From positions 1-22,520 of IMG/VR virus record IMGVR_UViG_3300030101_002799: a DNA stretch of 22,520 nt; one strand, written 5' to 3'. The notes under the pieces were generated by a model that was not told where the DNA came from, did no database searches, and saw only the letters and a list, made by a program, of their open reading frames with translations. Below are positions 1-7,864 of this stretch, piece after piece. Numbering within the stretch: the stretch's first letter is position 1; every line of letters starts with the position of its first letter. This DNA comes from a virus. The position numbers and the translations under genes are program-made.

Positions 1-206
1 CCAAAAGCCATGTTGTTGTTGCCAAGAAAGGTGACAAGACTAAATTAATAAGGTTTGGTCAACAGGGCGTTACAGGTGCGGGTAAGAATCCCAAGTCTGA
101 AAAAGACAAAAAACGCAGAAAGTCTTATTACAAAAGACATAATGCACAAGATCCTAACCCAGATTTTTTCAGTGCGAGATATTGGTCGCACAGAGTTAAA
201 TGGTGA
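1..206 (+). CDS. C-terminal part of a small conserved basic phage protein
   Basis: The frame starting at base 3 is open from the window edge to a TGA at 204-206, so the gene begins upstream. The visible 67 residues are rich in Lys, Arg, Gly and Tyr. They contain the run KSHVVVAKKGDKTKLIRFGQ, then GVTGAGKNPKSEKDKKRRKS, and end in FFSARYWSHRVKW. I recognise this pattern (an IRFGQ-type strand, a lysine-rich middle and an aromatic SA-YW--RVKW end) from small uncharacterised proteins of marine phages and large viruses, but I cannot assign a function. It lies five bases before the fibre gene and is probably in the same transcript. The basic composition would suit nucleic-acid contact, but that is only a guess. 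Confidence 0.6.
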   Translation, partial: KSHVVVAKKGDKTKLIRFGQQGVTGAGKNPKSEKDKKRRKSYYKRHNAQDPNPDFFSARYWSHRVKW

Positions 207-211
207 TGTAG

Positions 212-2992
212 ATGGCAGTACGAATAAAAGTAAGGCGAGAAACGGGTGGTGCGGGAGATACACCCACTACTTCTGATCTTGAAGCCTATGAAATAGCTCA
301 AAATACTGCTGACAAACGATTGTTTGGTAGGGATGGCAGTAACGCAATATTTGAGTTTGGTATTAACCCAACATCTATTACAACAGGCGCAATAACCGCA
401 TCTGGAACTGTAACGGCTAATTCATCCTTAGTTTCATCAAATGCTACTTTTACTGGTGGAACTATCAATGGAATGGTTATTGGTGCATCTTCTGCGGCGG
501 CAATAACAGCGACAACAGTTAATGGAACGGTTATTACTGCTTCTACTAATTTTTCAGGAAACATAACTGGAAATGTAACAGGTAATGTTACAGGTAATGT
601 TACTGGAAATATTACAGGCAGCGGATCATCTTCTCTTACAACTCTTGCCACAACTAATTTTACAGCAGGGGGTCTAACATATCCTACATCTGACGGCACT
701 GCGAATACTGTTTTAGCAACTAATGGCAGTGGAGCGTTGTCATTTATATCTGTATCTGGCGCATTTGATCTGGCTAGTCAAAGTGAAGCAGAAGCAGGGA
801 CGGAGACAGGTGGTCGTATATTTTCTCCACTGCGAGTTAAACAAGCTATTGATGCGCTTTCATTGAGTAATCTTGTAAGCGATACAACACCACAGCTAGG
901 TGGCGATCTTGATGGTCAGGGAAAAGATATTACAGATATTGGTGTATTGACTAAAGATACTGCTGCTCCGATATACGGATCATCAAGCAGCCCAATTGTT
1001 TTAACAGTAACTGTAGCAAGCAAAACAGCCGCTCATGCCTACAATGGTGATGGCAGCTCAAATGGCTACTTTATAAATGGCGTTGAAGCTCCTGCGATAG
1101 AGCTTGGCGGTAGTGATGCTGCCACGGCTAACACAGAATACGTGTACAAGTTTGACCAGTCTGATTCGTCTAACTCTGGTCATCCTCTTGTGTTTTATTT
1201 AGACGCCGCAAAAGCCACTGCATACACCACTGGGGTGACAACCTCTGGTACTCCAGGCTCATCAGGGGCATACACTCAGATTGCAGTCGATAGTGAGACT
1301 CCCAAGATTCTTTACTACCAATGTTCATCTCATGCATACATGGGCAACTATGCTGTTGTGCCAGCATCATTATCTTTTAGTGCAGGGACTTTGAGGATCG
1401 CAGGAACAGCAGTCACCAGTGCGGGTACAGAATTAAATTTATTAGATGCTCTTTCTAGGGGATCACTAATATACGGAAACTCATCTGCTGCTACGGCCAT
1501 TTTGACTAAGGGTGCGGCAGATACCGTATTGACATCAGATGGGACGGATATTTCTTGGGTTGCGCCGTCTCCTGGTGGAAATGTTCATTCATTCACGGCA
1601 AGCGGTGCAGTAGCTTCTGGCAAACCAGTCATTTTGAATGCAAATGGCACAGTAACTCAAGTGGCTGCTGTATCAGAAAGTTTAGGCTCAGAAGCTGTTT
1701 TCTCCAGTGGGGTTTTCACGAACAGTTCTAGCTGCTATGACTCCACGAATGACAAAATAGTCATTGTCTACTCAGATGGTGGCAACTCCGATTATGGTAC
1801 TGCTGTCGTCGGAACTGTATCAGGCACAACGCTTTCATTTGGAACACCTGTTGTATTTGAAACCGCAGAAACCATAAACACCTCTGCGTCTTTTGATTCG
1901 GCAAGCGGAAAAGTTATTATAACTTATCGTGATGCTGGTAACTCAAACCACGGAACAGCGATAGTAGGCACTGTCTCTGGAACTTCAATATCTTTTGGCG
2001 CAGCGGTAGTTTTTGAGTCTGCAACAACACAGTATACAAGTTCTACGTTTGACAGTAACTCCAATAAAATCGTCATAGCTTATCGAGATACAGGTAACAG
2101 TTCTTACGGCACAGCTATAGTCGGCACTGTGTCAGGCACTTCAATATCGTTTGGAACACCTGTGGTCTTTGAGTCGGCAGCAACTGTACCTAATGTTACT
2201 TTTGATTCGTCTAATAATAAGGTTGTTATAGCTTACCAAGACGGTGGCAATTCAAATTATGGGACGGCAATAGTCGGGACTGTAAGCGGGACTGGAATTA
2301 GCTTTGGGAGTGCTGCTGTTTTTGAAAGCGCGGGAATCGGTGCTGAACTCCAGGTTGTTTTTGATAGCACTGCTAACAAAGTCGTGGTTGCATACATGGA
2401 CACAGGTAACTCAAGTCACGGAACAGCAGCGGTAGGTACTGTTAGCGGCACTTCTATAAGTTTTGGTACGCCGGTTGTTTTTGAGGCGGCATCAACAGAT
2501 GAGGTAAGGGCTGCATACGATTCAGCCAGTAATACCACTGTTATAGCCTATGTTGATGGTGGTAATTCTAACTACGGAACCTATGTGATCGGAACCGTTA
2601 GTGATACATCAATATCGTTTGGAAGCGCAGCAGTTTTCAAGGATGCAAGCGTTGCAAGTTTAACATCTTCTTTTGATCCAGATCAGGGAGTCGTTGTTTT
2701 TGGATACAGAGATGGCGGCAGTTCTAATGACGGGGCGGCGAAAGCATATCGACAGGCAGGATCAAATGCAAACGCTACTAACTTTGTAGGAATAGCAAAT
2801 GCTGCGATATCAGATGGTGCATCTGGCAGTGTTACTGTGCAGGGCGGATTAATTACAAATTCTAACCTAGCAACTCTTGCAATCGGCAGCACCTACTATG
2901 TTCAGAATGACGGCACATTTGCCACCACAACCTCTAACGTGGTTGCTGGGAAAGCTCTTGCTGCCACAACACTTTTACTCAAAGGTATCTAG
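212..2992 (+). CDS. Tail fibre / receptor-binding-like protein with cupredoxin-like domain and beta-propeller
   Basis: This 926-residue protein reads as a mosaic fibre. Residues 1-55 have the usual marine-phage fibre start: a basic IKVRR strand, then PTTSDLEAYEIAQNTADKRL and FGRDGSNAIFEFG. Next come Thr/Ser/Gly-rich beta repeats, including five Gly-Asn-x-Thr units at 116-135. Residues about 252-388 resemble a cupredoxin, with His324 and a Cys371-x2-His374-x2-Met377 cluster. A linker with LTSDGTDISWV follows. Residues about 494-848 are seven near-identical units that should fold as a beta-propeller, and residues 850-926 form a beta-rich C-terminus. It is followed with no gap by a small companion gene. 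A role in adsorption is inferred from composition and context. Its large size and multi-domain build make it the best candidate for host recognition here. The ribosome binding site is weak. Confidence 0.75.
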   Translation: MAVRIKVRRETGGAGDTPTTSDLEAYEIAQNTADKRLFGRDGSNAIFEFGINPTSITTGAITASGTVTANSSLVSSNATFTGGTINGMVIGASSAAAITATTVNGTVITASTNFSGNITGNVTGNVTGNVTGNITGSGSSSLTTLATTNFTAGGLTYPTSDGTANTVLATNGSGALSFISVSGAFDLASQSEAEAGTETGGRIFSPLRVKQAIDALSLSNLVSDTTPQLGGDLDGQGKDITDIGVLTKDTAAPIYGSSSSPIVLTVTVASKTAAHAYNGDGSSNGYFINGVEAPAIELGGSDAATANTEYVYKFDQSDSSNSGHPLVFYLDAAKATAYTTGVTTSGTPGSSGAYTQIAVDSETPKILYYQCSSHAYMGNYAVVPASLSFSAGTLRIAGTAVTSAGTELNLLDALSRGSLIYGNSSAATAILTKGAADTVLTSDGTDISWVAPSPGGNVHSFTASGAVASGKPVILNANGTVTQVAAVSESLGSEAVFSSGVFTNSSSCYDSTNDKIVIVYSDGGNSDYGTAVVGTVSGTTLSFGTPVVFETAETINTSASFDSASGKVIITYRDAGNSNHGTAIVGTVSGTSISFGAAVVFESATTQYTSSTFDSNSNKIVIAYRDTGNSSYGTAIVGTVSGTSISFGTPVVFESAATVPNVTFDSSNNKVVIAYQDGGNSNYGTAIVGTVSGTGISFGSAAVFESAGIGAELQVVFDSTANKVVVAYMDTGNSSHGTAAVGTVSGTSISFGTPVVFEAASTDEVRAAYDSASNTTVIAYVDGGNSNYGTYVIGTVSDTSISFGSAAVFKDASVASLTSSFDPDQGVVVFGYRDGGSSNDGAAKAYRQAGSNANATNFVGIANAAISDGASGSVTVQGGLITNSNLATLAIGSTYYVQNDGTFATTTSNVVAGKALAATTLLLKGI
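557..616 (+). repeat. Tandem 12-base repeat coding Gly-Asn-x-Thr
   Basis: There are five consecutive 12-base units (residues 116-135 of the fibre) encoding GNIT, GNVT, GNVT, GNVT and GNIT, followed by a further Gly. Synonymous codons differ among the units (gta, gtt, aca, act), so the repeat is kept at protein level and is not a fresh slippage product. Similar short repeats form triple beta-helix shafts in fibres. Confidence 0.8.
965..1375 (+). other. Cupredoxin-like domain inside the fibre gene
   Basis: Residues about 252-388 contain YVYKFDQSDSSNSGHPLVFY, then TSGTPGSSGAYTQIAVD, and the closing motif LYYQCSSHAYMGNY. The order is one His (324), then Cys371, His374 and Met377, closely spaced near the last strand. 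It follows the His/Cys-His-Met type 1 copper ligand order of plastocyanin and azurin, except that His and Met are separated by two residues instead of the usual four. Copper binding is inference. It may instead be a structural beta-sandwich that keeps the motif. Confidence 0.6.
1691..2757 (+). repeat. Seven-unit ~51-residue repeat (probable seven-bladed beta-propeller)
   Basis: Residues about 494-848. Each unit has the plan FDS--NKVVIAYxDGGNSNYG, then TAxVGTVSGTSISFGxxVVFE. Six complete units start at about residues 509, 560, 611, 662, 713 and 765. The seventh (FDPDQGVVVFGYRDGGSSND) lacks its last strand. A lone strand, EAVFSS, sits before unit 1 and can supply it, as in the velcro closure of propellers. 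DNA identity between the units is moderate, consistent with old internal duplication. Confidence 0.8.
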
Positions 2993-3244
2993 ATGAAAAC
3001 CATAGTCGATAATGCAACAAACACCTCCCGATACCTATTTGCTGATGACAAGCAAGTCACAATGGGAAGCGACACGATCACTGTTGGCGATCCTGCTGAG
3101 TTTATCATTGGTGATCTCAACAGCGGCAACGCCACTCTTATCGAAGGAGTTAGCGAGCCAGAGGATTGGTATGGGTGCAAGTACACCTGCGCTTCTGACG
3201 GCACTTTTACGGCAGTGGAAGGTTGGATAGACCCTAGAGAATGA
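2993..3244 (+). CDS. Small conserved protein following the fibre gene
   Basis: This 83-residue protein starts directly after the fibre stop codon (TAG then ATG). Its sequence has the pattern TSRYLFADDKQVTMGSDTIT, then VGDPAEFIIGDLNSGNATL and EDWYGCKYTCASDGTFTAVE, ending in WIDPRE. I know this kind of small protein only as an uncharacterised neighbour of fibre genes in marine phages. Its position is where many phages carry a fibre assembly chaperone or a second small fibre subunit, so it may help fold or decorate the large fibre. There are two Cys residues and no signal peptide or membrane segment. Confidence 0.6.
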   Translation: MKTIVDNATNTSRYLFADDKQVTMGSDTITVGDPAEFIIGDLNSGNATLIEGVSEPEDWYGCKYTCASDGTFTAVEGWIDPRE

Positions 3245-3247
3245 ATA

Positions 3248-4066
3248 ATGAAACGTCTATTGGTTTTAGCGATATGTAGTTTTTTTGCTATTCCTTTGTT
3301 TGCACAAACGCAAACGGAGATAACCACGACTGCCACAAGTACAAGTTCTTCAACCAACAATAACAACAACAATAACAATACGACTTATACAGGAACGTCA
3401 ACAAATACCAATACCAATAACAGTACGATCAATACCACTACGGACTCAACGAGCTTGAACACCAACGTCAACTCAATGAATTATAATGGGCTGATTGAAA
3501 ATATAAATACCAGCACTAGCAACAATACTAATACTAACAACACGGTATCGACTAGCAGTGCTAACAACGTGAATACAAACAACACCATCAGTAACACTAC
3601 GTCTAACAGCACAAGTTTTACTACGACTAATTCAGTTAGTGATATTACTGCGATCAACACTAACAATAACCTTAACGATACTGTTAGCAGATCAACACAG
3701 CGGGTAACGCAGAAGTTAGAATCACCGCCGCCATCTGCTATCGCGCCCAGTATTGGCAGCAGTTATAGCCAAGATCTATGCACTACGGGCATATCAGGAG
3801 CAGTTCAGACTCAAATACTAGGGTTCTCCACAGGGAAGTCTGTTAGGGACGTAAACTGTGAGCGAATCAAATTAGGAAAAACTCTATATGATATGGGGAT
3901 GCGGGTGGCGGCAGTCAGTCTTATGTGCCAAGACTATAGGGTCTGGGCTAGCATGATGTCTGCTGGGACTCCTTGTCCATACGATGGCAAGATTGGCGAT
4001 GAGGCAAAACTCTTGTGGGAGGCTAATCCTGATCGGGTTCCTGAGCCAGACAGGAGAGTTAGATGA
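3248..4066 (+). CDS. Secreted Asn/Thr/Ser-rich protein with conserved Cys-containing C-terminal domain
   Basis: The first 20 residues (MKRLLVLAICSFFAIPLFAQ) form a clear Sec signal peptide, with likely cleavage after an LFA motif. Residues about 26-155 are almost entirely Asn, Thr and Ser, including an eight-Asn run. Residues about 160-272 form a compact domain with Cys178, NCERIKLGKTLYDMGMRVAA, MCQDYRVW and a TPCPYDGKIGDEAKLLWE end. The four Cys suit disulfides outside the cytoplasm. I recognise the C-terminal domain as recurrent in marine phages, but it has no known function. The gene overlaps the next by four bases (ATGA), and the next product is also exported, so the two may act together in the envelope or on the cell surface. 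Confidence 0.65.
   Translation: MKRLLVLAICSFFAIPLFAQTQTEITTTATSTSSSTNNNNNNNNTTYTGTSTNTNTNNSTINTTTDSTSLNTNVNSMNYNGLIENINTSTSNNTNTNNTVSTSSANNVNTNNTISNTTSNSTSFTTTNSVSDITAINTNNNLNDTVSRSTQRVTQKLESPPPSAIAPSIGSSYSQDLCTTGISGAVQTQILGFSTGKSVRDVNCERIKLGKTLYDMGMRVAAVSLMCQDYRVWASMMSAGTPCPYDGKIGDEAKLLWEANPDRVPEPDRRVR
3326..3720 (+). repeat. Low-complexity Asn/Thr/Ser coding tract
   Basis: About 130 codons made almost only of aac, aat, aca, act, acg, agc and agt. They include a tight microsatellite-like stretch of aac/aat codons near 3354-3380. The mixed codons argue for selection on the protein composition. The tract is still a place where slippage by multiples of three could change length. Confidence 0.75.
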
Positions 4067-5949
4067 AAGAAATACCTGACTGGCTATTGATATTAATCGT
4101 GATGGCAGTGATAGCCATTCCGACGATATCCCTTGCAGATAACTTGTCTCCCGAGGGGATGACGCAAGTAATGTCAGGCGTAGATGACAAGGCTGTTTCT
4201 GTTGAGATGGGTCATACGTTTCCTTGGCTAGATCAAGTGTTTACTCATGCGTGGATGGGCACTAACGGTTTTGTACTCATGTATAACCCAACCTCCGGTG
4301 TTGGTCTGCAATCTGCTCCTCCAGGTGGGTTTTGCTGCGATGGCTATACTCATGCCACAGGGATGCCGACATATATGCCTAGAACACATGGTATTGGCAG
4401 CTTTTCATATATGCTGGCTCCCTTGTGGACTGACCTAGATGACACTAGTAACGACGCGAATGCAGGATATTTTTACAAGACTAATGCTGACTCAACCAGT
4501 TTTTTGTGGAACAAGGTCAGAGAATATGCGACTACAAACGAGAACACGTTTGGCCTAACGCTTGATCGCACTGGAGGCTTCAAGTTTGAGTATCAAGATG
4601 TCAATGTGAGCTTTCACCACAAAGCATTTGTAGGCTGGTATGGTGGTCCTAATTTTCCGAACGGTGACGGCTATGGCGGAAGTTGGACGCAAGAGTGGGA
4701 AATGAACGGCTTCACAACTACTGATGTCTTGAACTACGGCGGTGACACTCAGTTTGAGGTCAACAACGGTGTTGCAAGTTTAGTGATGTCTGCAAGCACG
4801 TTAAATCAACCACAGGGCGGCGGAGGTCAGGCTTCTGCTCCACCCAGCTACGCAGAACAGGTAGCAGACACTGTGTTTGGCGATTCTGCTGATGACTTTA
4901 TGAATCTTGATCAACCGGATGCAATGGGCAGACCTCGTGTTTTAACACAGTTAGCACAACCGCAGGTCTATCAAAATGCACCCCAAGAGCAGATGTTTAC
5001 AGGTCCACAGGTAATGGGTAGAGCACCCACAGGTGAACCAGTTAGACAAGATCAACAGCAGCAAGCACCAGAGATTGTGGGTGAACCTGCACAAGTCGAA
5101 CAAGTTCGAGAAGCTAGACCTGCTGAAATTGTTCAGGTAACTCGTGAGCCAAGACCAGAACCAGCTCCAGAGCGAGTTGTTATTAGGGCAGAACCAGTAG
5201 TGCGACAGGCGCAAGTTGTAGAAGCGCAAGCGGCTCCTGTTGAAGTTGCTGCCGAAACAAGGGCAGAACCTGCCGCTGAAACAGTAAGTGCCGTGGTTAA
5301 ACCATCAGTAGATGTTGTCGGTATTGCTTTGAGTTTGTCTGGGCAATCGCAGTCATTTGGATTTCAAGCACAAAATATGGGCATATCTCAGGATACAGGC
5401 CCAAGCCAGACTGTAGCAGGTATGCAGCAGCAAATAATGCAAACGGTAACCAATCAGGCAGATCAACAAGAGGCTAATGGACTTACACAAGAAGACTTGT
5501 CTCCGCCAAGTCAGATGCAGTTTGAAAATGACTTTAATGATGCGATAGCGACAGGCCAGAGCATTGGTCAGTTTTTAAGCGCACAGCTTCCAGACTTCAG
5601 CCGTTTTGACGTTGCACCGCCAAGTCAGCAGGAACAGCGCACAGTCCAACGTGCTGAAGCCCAGATACAAAGCATGAGTCAACAGGATATCGAACAGAGC
5701 TTAGAGAATGAGATAGGAAACCTTGGGGACACAGGCGGTTTCACCGATCAAAGTTTAGCGGTGTTTCTCATATCAAATAATCCTGCCTTTAATCAATATG
5801 ACAACATAAGTCTATCTGATAGGCAGCAGTTTTATCAGTCAGCGCAGCCTTACCCATCTAATCAACTACGGGCGAATCTCTCTGGGTTGCTGCGTATGAC
5901 TGGTAATGATGAATACAATGAGTTGGTAGAGTTACAGTGGCAGAGGTAG
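4063..5949 (+). CDS. Exported protein with possible nidogen-like domain and long Gln/Pro/Glu-rich linker
   Basis: The protein is 628 residues. Residues 1-25 are a hydrophobic signal or anchor (WLLILIVMAVIAIPTISLAD). Residues about 26-245 form an ordered domain with the NIDO-like signs APLWTDLDD, a YFYK strand, FGLTLDRTGGFKFEYQDVNV and many aromatic residues. A CC pair sits in GGFCCDGY. Residues about 247-430 are disordered, rich in Gln, Pro, Ala and Glu with repeated REARPAE and REPRPEP segments. The C-terminus (about 430-628) is Gln/Asn/Ser-rich and helical. The start is fixed by a four-base ATGA overlap with the preceding secreted-protein gene. The NIDO assignment is by pattern only. It could be an envelope-located or virion surface adhesin. 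Confidence 0.6.
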   Translation: MKEIPDWLLILIVMAVIAIPTISLADNLSPEGMTQVMSGVDDKAVSVEMGHTFPWLDQVFTHAWMGTNGFVLMYNPTSGVGLQSAPPGGFCCDGYTHATGMPTYMPRTHGIGSFSYMLAPLWTDLDDTSNDANAGYFYKTNADSTSFLWNKVREYATTNENTFGLTLDRTGGFKFEYQDVNVSFHHKAFVGWYGGPNFPNGDGYGGSWTQEWEMNGFTTTDVLNYGGDTQFEVNNGVASLVMSASTLNQPQGGGGQASAPPSYAEQVADTVFGDSADDFMNLDQPDAMGRPRVLTQLAQPQVYQNAPQEQMFTGPQVMGRAPTGEPVRQDQQQQAPEIVGEPAQVEQVREARPAEIVQVTREPRPEPAPERVVIRAEPVVRQAQVVEAQAAPVEVAAETRAEPAAETVSAVVKPSVDVVGIALSLSGQSQSFGFQAQNMGISQDTGPSQTVAGMQQQIMQTVTNQADQQEANGLTQEDLSPPSQMQFENDFNDAIATGQSIGQFLSAQLPDFSRFDVAPPSQQEQRTVQRAEAQIQSMSQQDIEQSLENEIGNLGDTGGFTDQSLAVFLISNNPAFNQYDNISLSDRQQFYQSAQPYPSNQLRANLSGLLRMTGNDEYNELVELQWQR

Positions 5950-6440
5950 AGTTTGGCGATCTAAAGGTTTCTGGTGGCAAGCTCTTACTTGTTATACCTT
6001 TTCTGGGGAGCATAGGGGCTGCATTGTGGGGCGGCTTTGAGTTGTATCAGCGGCTTCTTACAGCCGAAGAGGCAATCGTGTCCTATGTCTCCCCAGATCT
6101 AAGCTCTTATGATGAGGAGCTTGCGGTTTTAAATACGAAGCTAGATGGTGCTGAAATATTAATCGACACAGTTAAAAGAGCTATTGATCAGGATATCGTT
6201 GAACTCAGCAATAATATAGATCGCCTACAAGCTGACATTGACATAGTGGAGCGTGTTGCCCGAGATACTGATGACGCAGTTGCAATAGCTACTAGAGAAC
6301 TACGAGATGATGTTTATGCTCTTGAAGAGCGTGTAAATGATAGTTTACGAGATATAGATACGGAACTGCGAGAGATGCGTGATGACCTTGAAGAGCGCAT
6401 ACAAAGGATATTAGACAACCCACTAAACGTTGAGGAATAA
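5937..6440 (+). CDS. Membrane-anchored coiled-coil protein (possible inner-membrane spanin)
   Basis: The 167-residue protein starts at a GTG that overlaps the previous gene by 13 bases. Residues about 14-37 form one transmembrane segment (KLLLVIPFLGSIGAALWGGF). Residues about 40-160 are acidic, with heptad-like hydrophobic spacing (LSNNIDRLQADIDIVERV, LEERVNDSLRDIDTELREM), so a long coiled coil is expected. A single N-terminal anchor plus a periplasmic coiled coil is the plan of i-spanins. A small lipoprotein gene, the usual partner, lies two genes downstream, with a lipase between them. Equally possible is a phage membrane protein of unrelated role. The next gene starts directly after its TAA. 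Confidence 0.55.
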   Translation: MAEVEFGDLKVSGGKLLLVIPFLGSIGAALWGGFELYQRLLTAEEAIVSYVSPDLSSYDEELAVLNTKLDGAEILIDTVKRAIDQDIVELSNNIDRLQADIDIVERVARDTDDAVAIATRELRDDVYALEERVNDSLRDIDTELREMRDDLEERIQRILDNPLNVEE

Positions 6441-7202
6441 ATGAAACTTGATCCTGTGCTGTTAAAGATGGCGTCCAGTTGGTCTGCAAAGGCTTACGAG
6501 GATAGTGTTAAAGATGCCATAAAGATAGAAAATAAATGGACAAGCGCAACTGCTTATATTGCAAAGCGCAAAACTATTGACGTAATTGCTTTTAGGGGGA
6601 CACAGCAAAAGCTCGATGTGTTAACAGACATCAATGTTGTACCTGTGCCATATGCAGGTAGGCTGTGTCATGGCGGATTTGTTATTCAACACGCATCTAT
6701 TTGGGGGCAGATAAAAAAGCATCTTGATCCCAACAAGCGAACCTTGTTTTGTGGTCATAGTCTTGGTGGTGCGTTGGCAGAACTATCTGCGGCTAAAATG
6801 TATAAAAAACACAAAAACATAAACATTGTGACCTTTGGTAAACCGAATACGTTTTTCAAAGGGTTCAAGCGTCCAATGGATTTGGATTATCAAATATCGT
6901 GTGTACAGGGCAGTGATATTGTATCGAGGATACCAAGGCTGTGTTATGGCCCAAGCGTAAGCCAGACCATGTTGTATTTTGCTAACAACGGAACAAATGT
7001 TGTAAATCCTGGTGAGTTATTTAGGAGTGTAGATCGGGGCGGTCTGAAAGACAGAATATCTGATCATTTAATGGCAGGATATACAGAAAGATTAGAGCAG
7101 TATCTTGAAGAAAGAGAAGAAGCTGCAAAGAAAGTCACCGAATTACGAAAGCAAGATAAACAAGATCTGGAGAAAACCGCTGATGAAATGGAAGCTAGCT
7201 AG
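6441..7202 (+). CDS. Class 3 lipase-like alpha/beta hydrolase
   Basis: The 253-residue protein carries the lipase class 3 (fungal lipase-like) signature. It has VIAFRGTQQKLDVLTDINV near residues 48-66 (the oxyanion-side region), the nucleophile elbow GHSLGGALAE with Ser107, VTFGKPNTF after it, GSDIVSRIPR with Asp159, and SDHLMAGY with His209. A full Ser-Asp-His triad is therefore present. The last 40 residues are a charged helix. There is no signal peptide, so access to phospholipids would need release or holin action. Genes for a coiled-coil membrane protein, a lipoprotein and a holin surround it, so a part in host lysis or membrane breakdown is the natural inference. A virion enzyme is the alternative. 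Confidence 0.85.
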   Translation: MKLDPVLLKMASSWSAKAYEDSVKDAIKIENKWTSATAYIAKRKTIDVIAFRGTQQKLDVLTDINVVPVPYAGRLCHGGFVIQHASIWGQIKKHLDPNKRTLFCGHSLGGALAELSAAKMYKKHKNINIVTFGKPNTFFKGFKRPMDLDYQISCVQGSDIVSRIPRLCYGPSVSQTMLYFANNGTNVVNPGELFRSVDRGGLKDRISDHLMAGYTERLEQYLEEREEAAKKVTELRKQDKQDLEKTADEMEAS

Positions 7203-7395
7203 TATAGGAATATTGGTATGTTTGCCAAGCTGCACCTCTGTTGAGCAGGTTATAGCTAACAAAGAACTATATTGTAGTCAGTTCTACAAAGGTGTACGGG
7301 CTGTAGGTAGAGGAGCGTTATCTGCAACTACAGGTGTTGTTGTGCCAGATGTGTGCGACACCATTGATGAGATTGTAGAAGAGGCTACAGAATGA
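7183..7395 (+). CDS. Small lipoprotein (possible outer-membrane spanin or lysis lipoprotein)
   Basis: I start this 70-residue gene at the ATG at 7183, not at the upstream ATG at 7105. A GGAG at 7169-7172 sits ten bases before it. The resulting protein begins MKWKLASIGILVCLPSCTSV, a typical lipoprotein signal with lipobox LPSC and lipidation at the Cys. The mature part of about 54 residues has two more Cys (YCSQF and DVCDT) and a Gly/Ala-rich GRGALSATTGVVV segment. The gene overlaps the lipase end by 20 bases and the holin start by four. Size, lipobox and position fit an o-spanin, but the mature part lacks the proline-rich stretch of classic Rz1, so the role is only suggested. Confidence 0.65.
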   Translation: MKWKLASIGILVCLPSCTSVEQVIANKELYCSQFYKGVRAVGRGALSATTGVVVPDVCDTIDEIVEEATE

Positions 7396-7862
7396 AGTTA
7401 GGTGGGCTGCTAAAGTCCCTAGCTCCAACTATAGCCAGCGCAGCGGGTGGGCCTATGGCTGGAATGGCTGTCAAGATGGCGGCGCAAAAGCTAGGAATGC
7501 CAGATGCTACAGCTAACGAGATAGAAGATTTAATAGAGCGAGAACCAGAGAAGGCGGTCTTGCTCAAAGAAGCAGACAAAGATTTCAAAGATCGTATCCG
7601 TGAAATGGAGATAGATCTTGAGTCATTTAAGACCGAGGTTGAAGATCGTAAAGATGCCAGAAGTAAGTTTTCTGGTGATATAACGCCCAAAGTCTTCTGT
7701 ATATTGGCTTTGTTGCTCTATGGGGCCTATGTAATGGCTGTTACTATTATGCCGCATGATCAGAATGATGAGACTATAATTAGTCTGGTATTAGGCCAGT
7801 TGAGCGGCATTTTGGGTACTTGTGCTGCCTTTTTTTATGGCGGTTCAAACGGAAAGGGTTAG
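7392..7862 (+). CDS. Holin of the 3-TM (gene-transfer-agent) type
   Basis: The 156-residue protein begins with [20 protein letters not shown], a small-residue amphipathic or membrane helix. A charged helical middle follows ([20 protein letters not shown], then [10 protein letters not shown]), then two strong membrane helices at about 100-120 and 127-149, ending [10 protein letters not shown]. This arrangement (Gly/Ala-rich start, LLKEAD-F middle, EDR-DAR, membrane helices, FGGS-like end) matches the family known as holin of 3TMs for gene-transfer release (PF11351). Holins form the timed inner-membrane lesions that end infection. It starts by ATGA overlap with the lipoprotein gene. No endolysin is visible next to it, which is odd for a lysis cassette. 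Confidence 0.75.
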   Translation: MKLGGLLKSLAPTIASAAGGPMAGMAVKMAAQKLGMPDATANEIEDLIEREPEKAVLLKEADKDFKDRIREMEIDLESFKTEVEDRKDARSKFSGDITPKVFCILALLLYGAYVMAVTIMPHDQNDETIISLVLGQLSGILGTCAAFFYGGSNGKG

Positions 7863-7864
7863 TT

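Noticed and set aside
3481-3666. Hydrophobic minus-strand frame opposite the Asn/Thr tract
   Set aside because: Its Val/Leu richness is the mirror of aac/act codons on the plus strand. It has no start context of its own.
7105-7182. Upstream ATG at 7105 for the lipoprotein
   Set aside because: It adds a highly charged 26-residue piece before a clear lipoprotein signal. The ATG at 7183 has a ribosome binding site.
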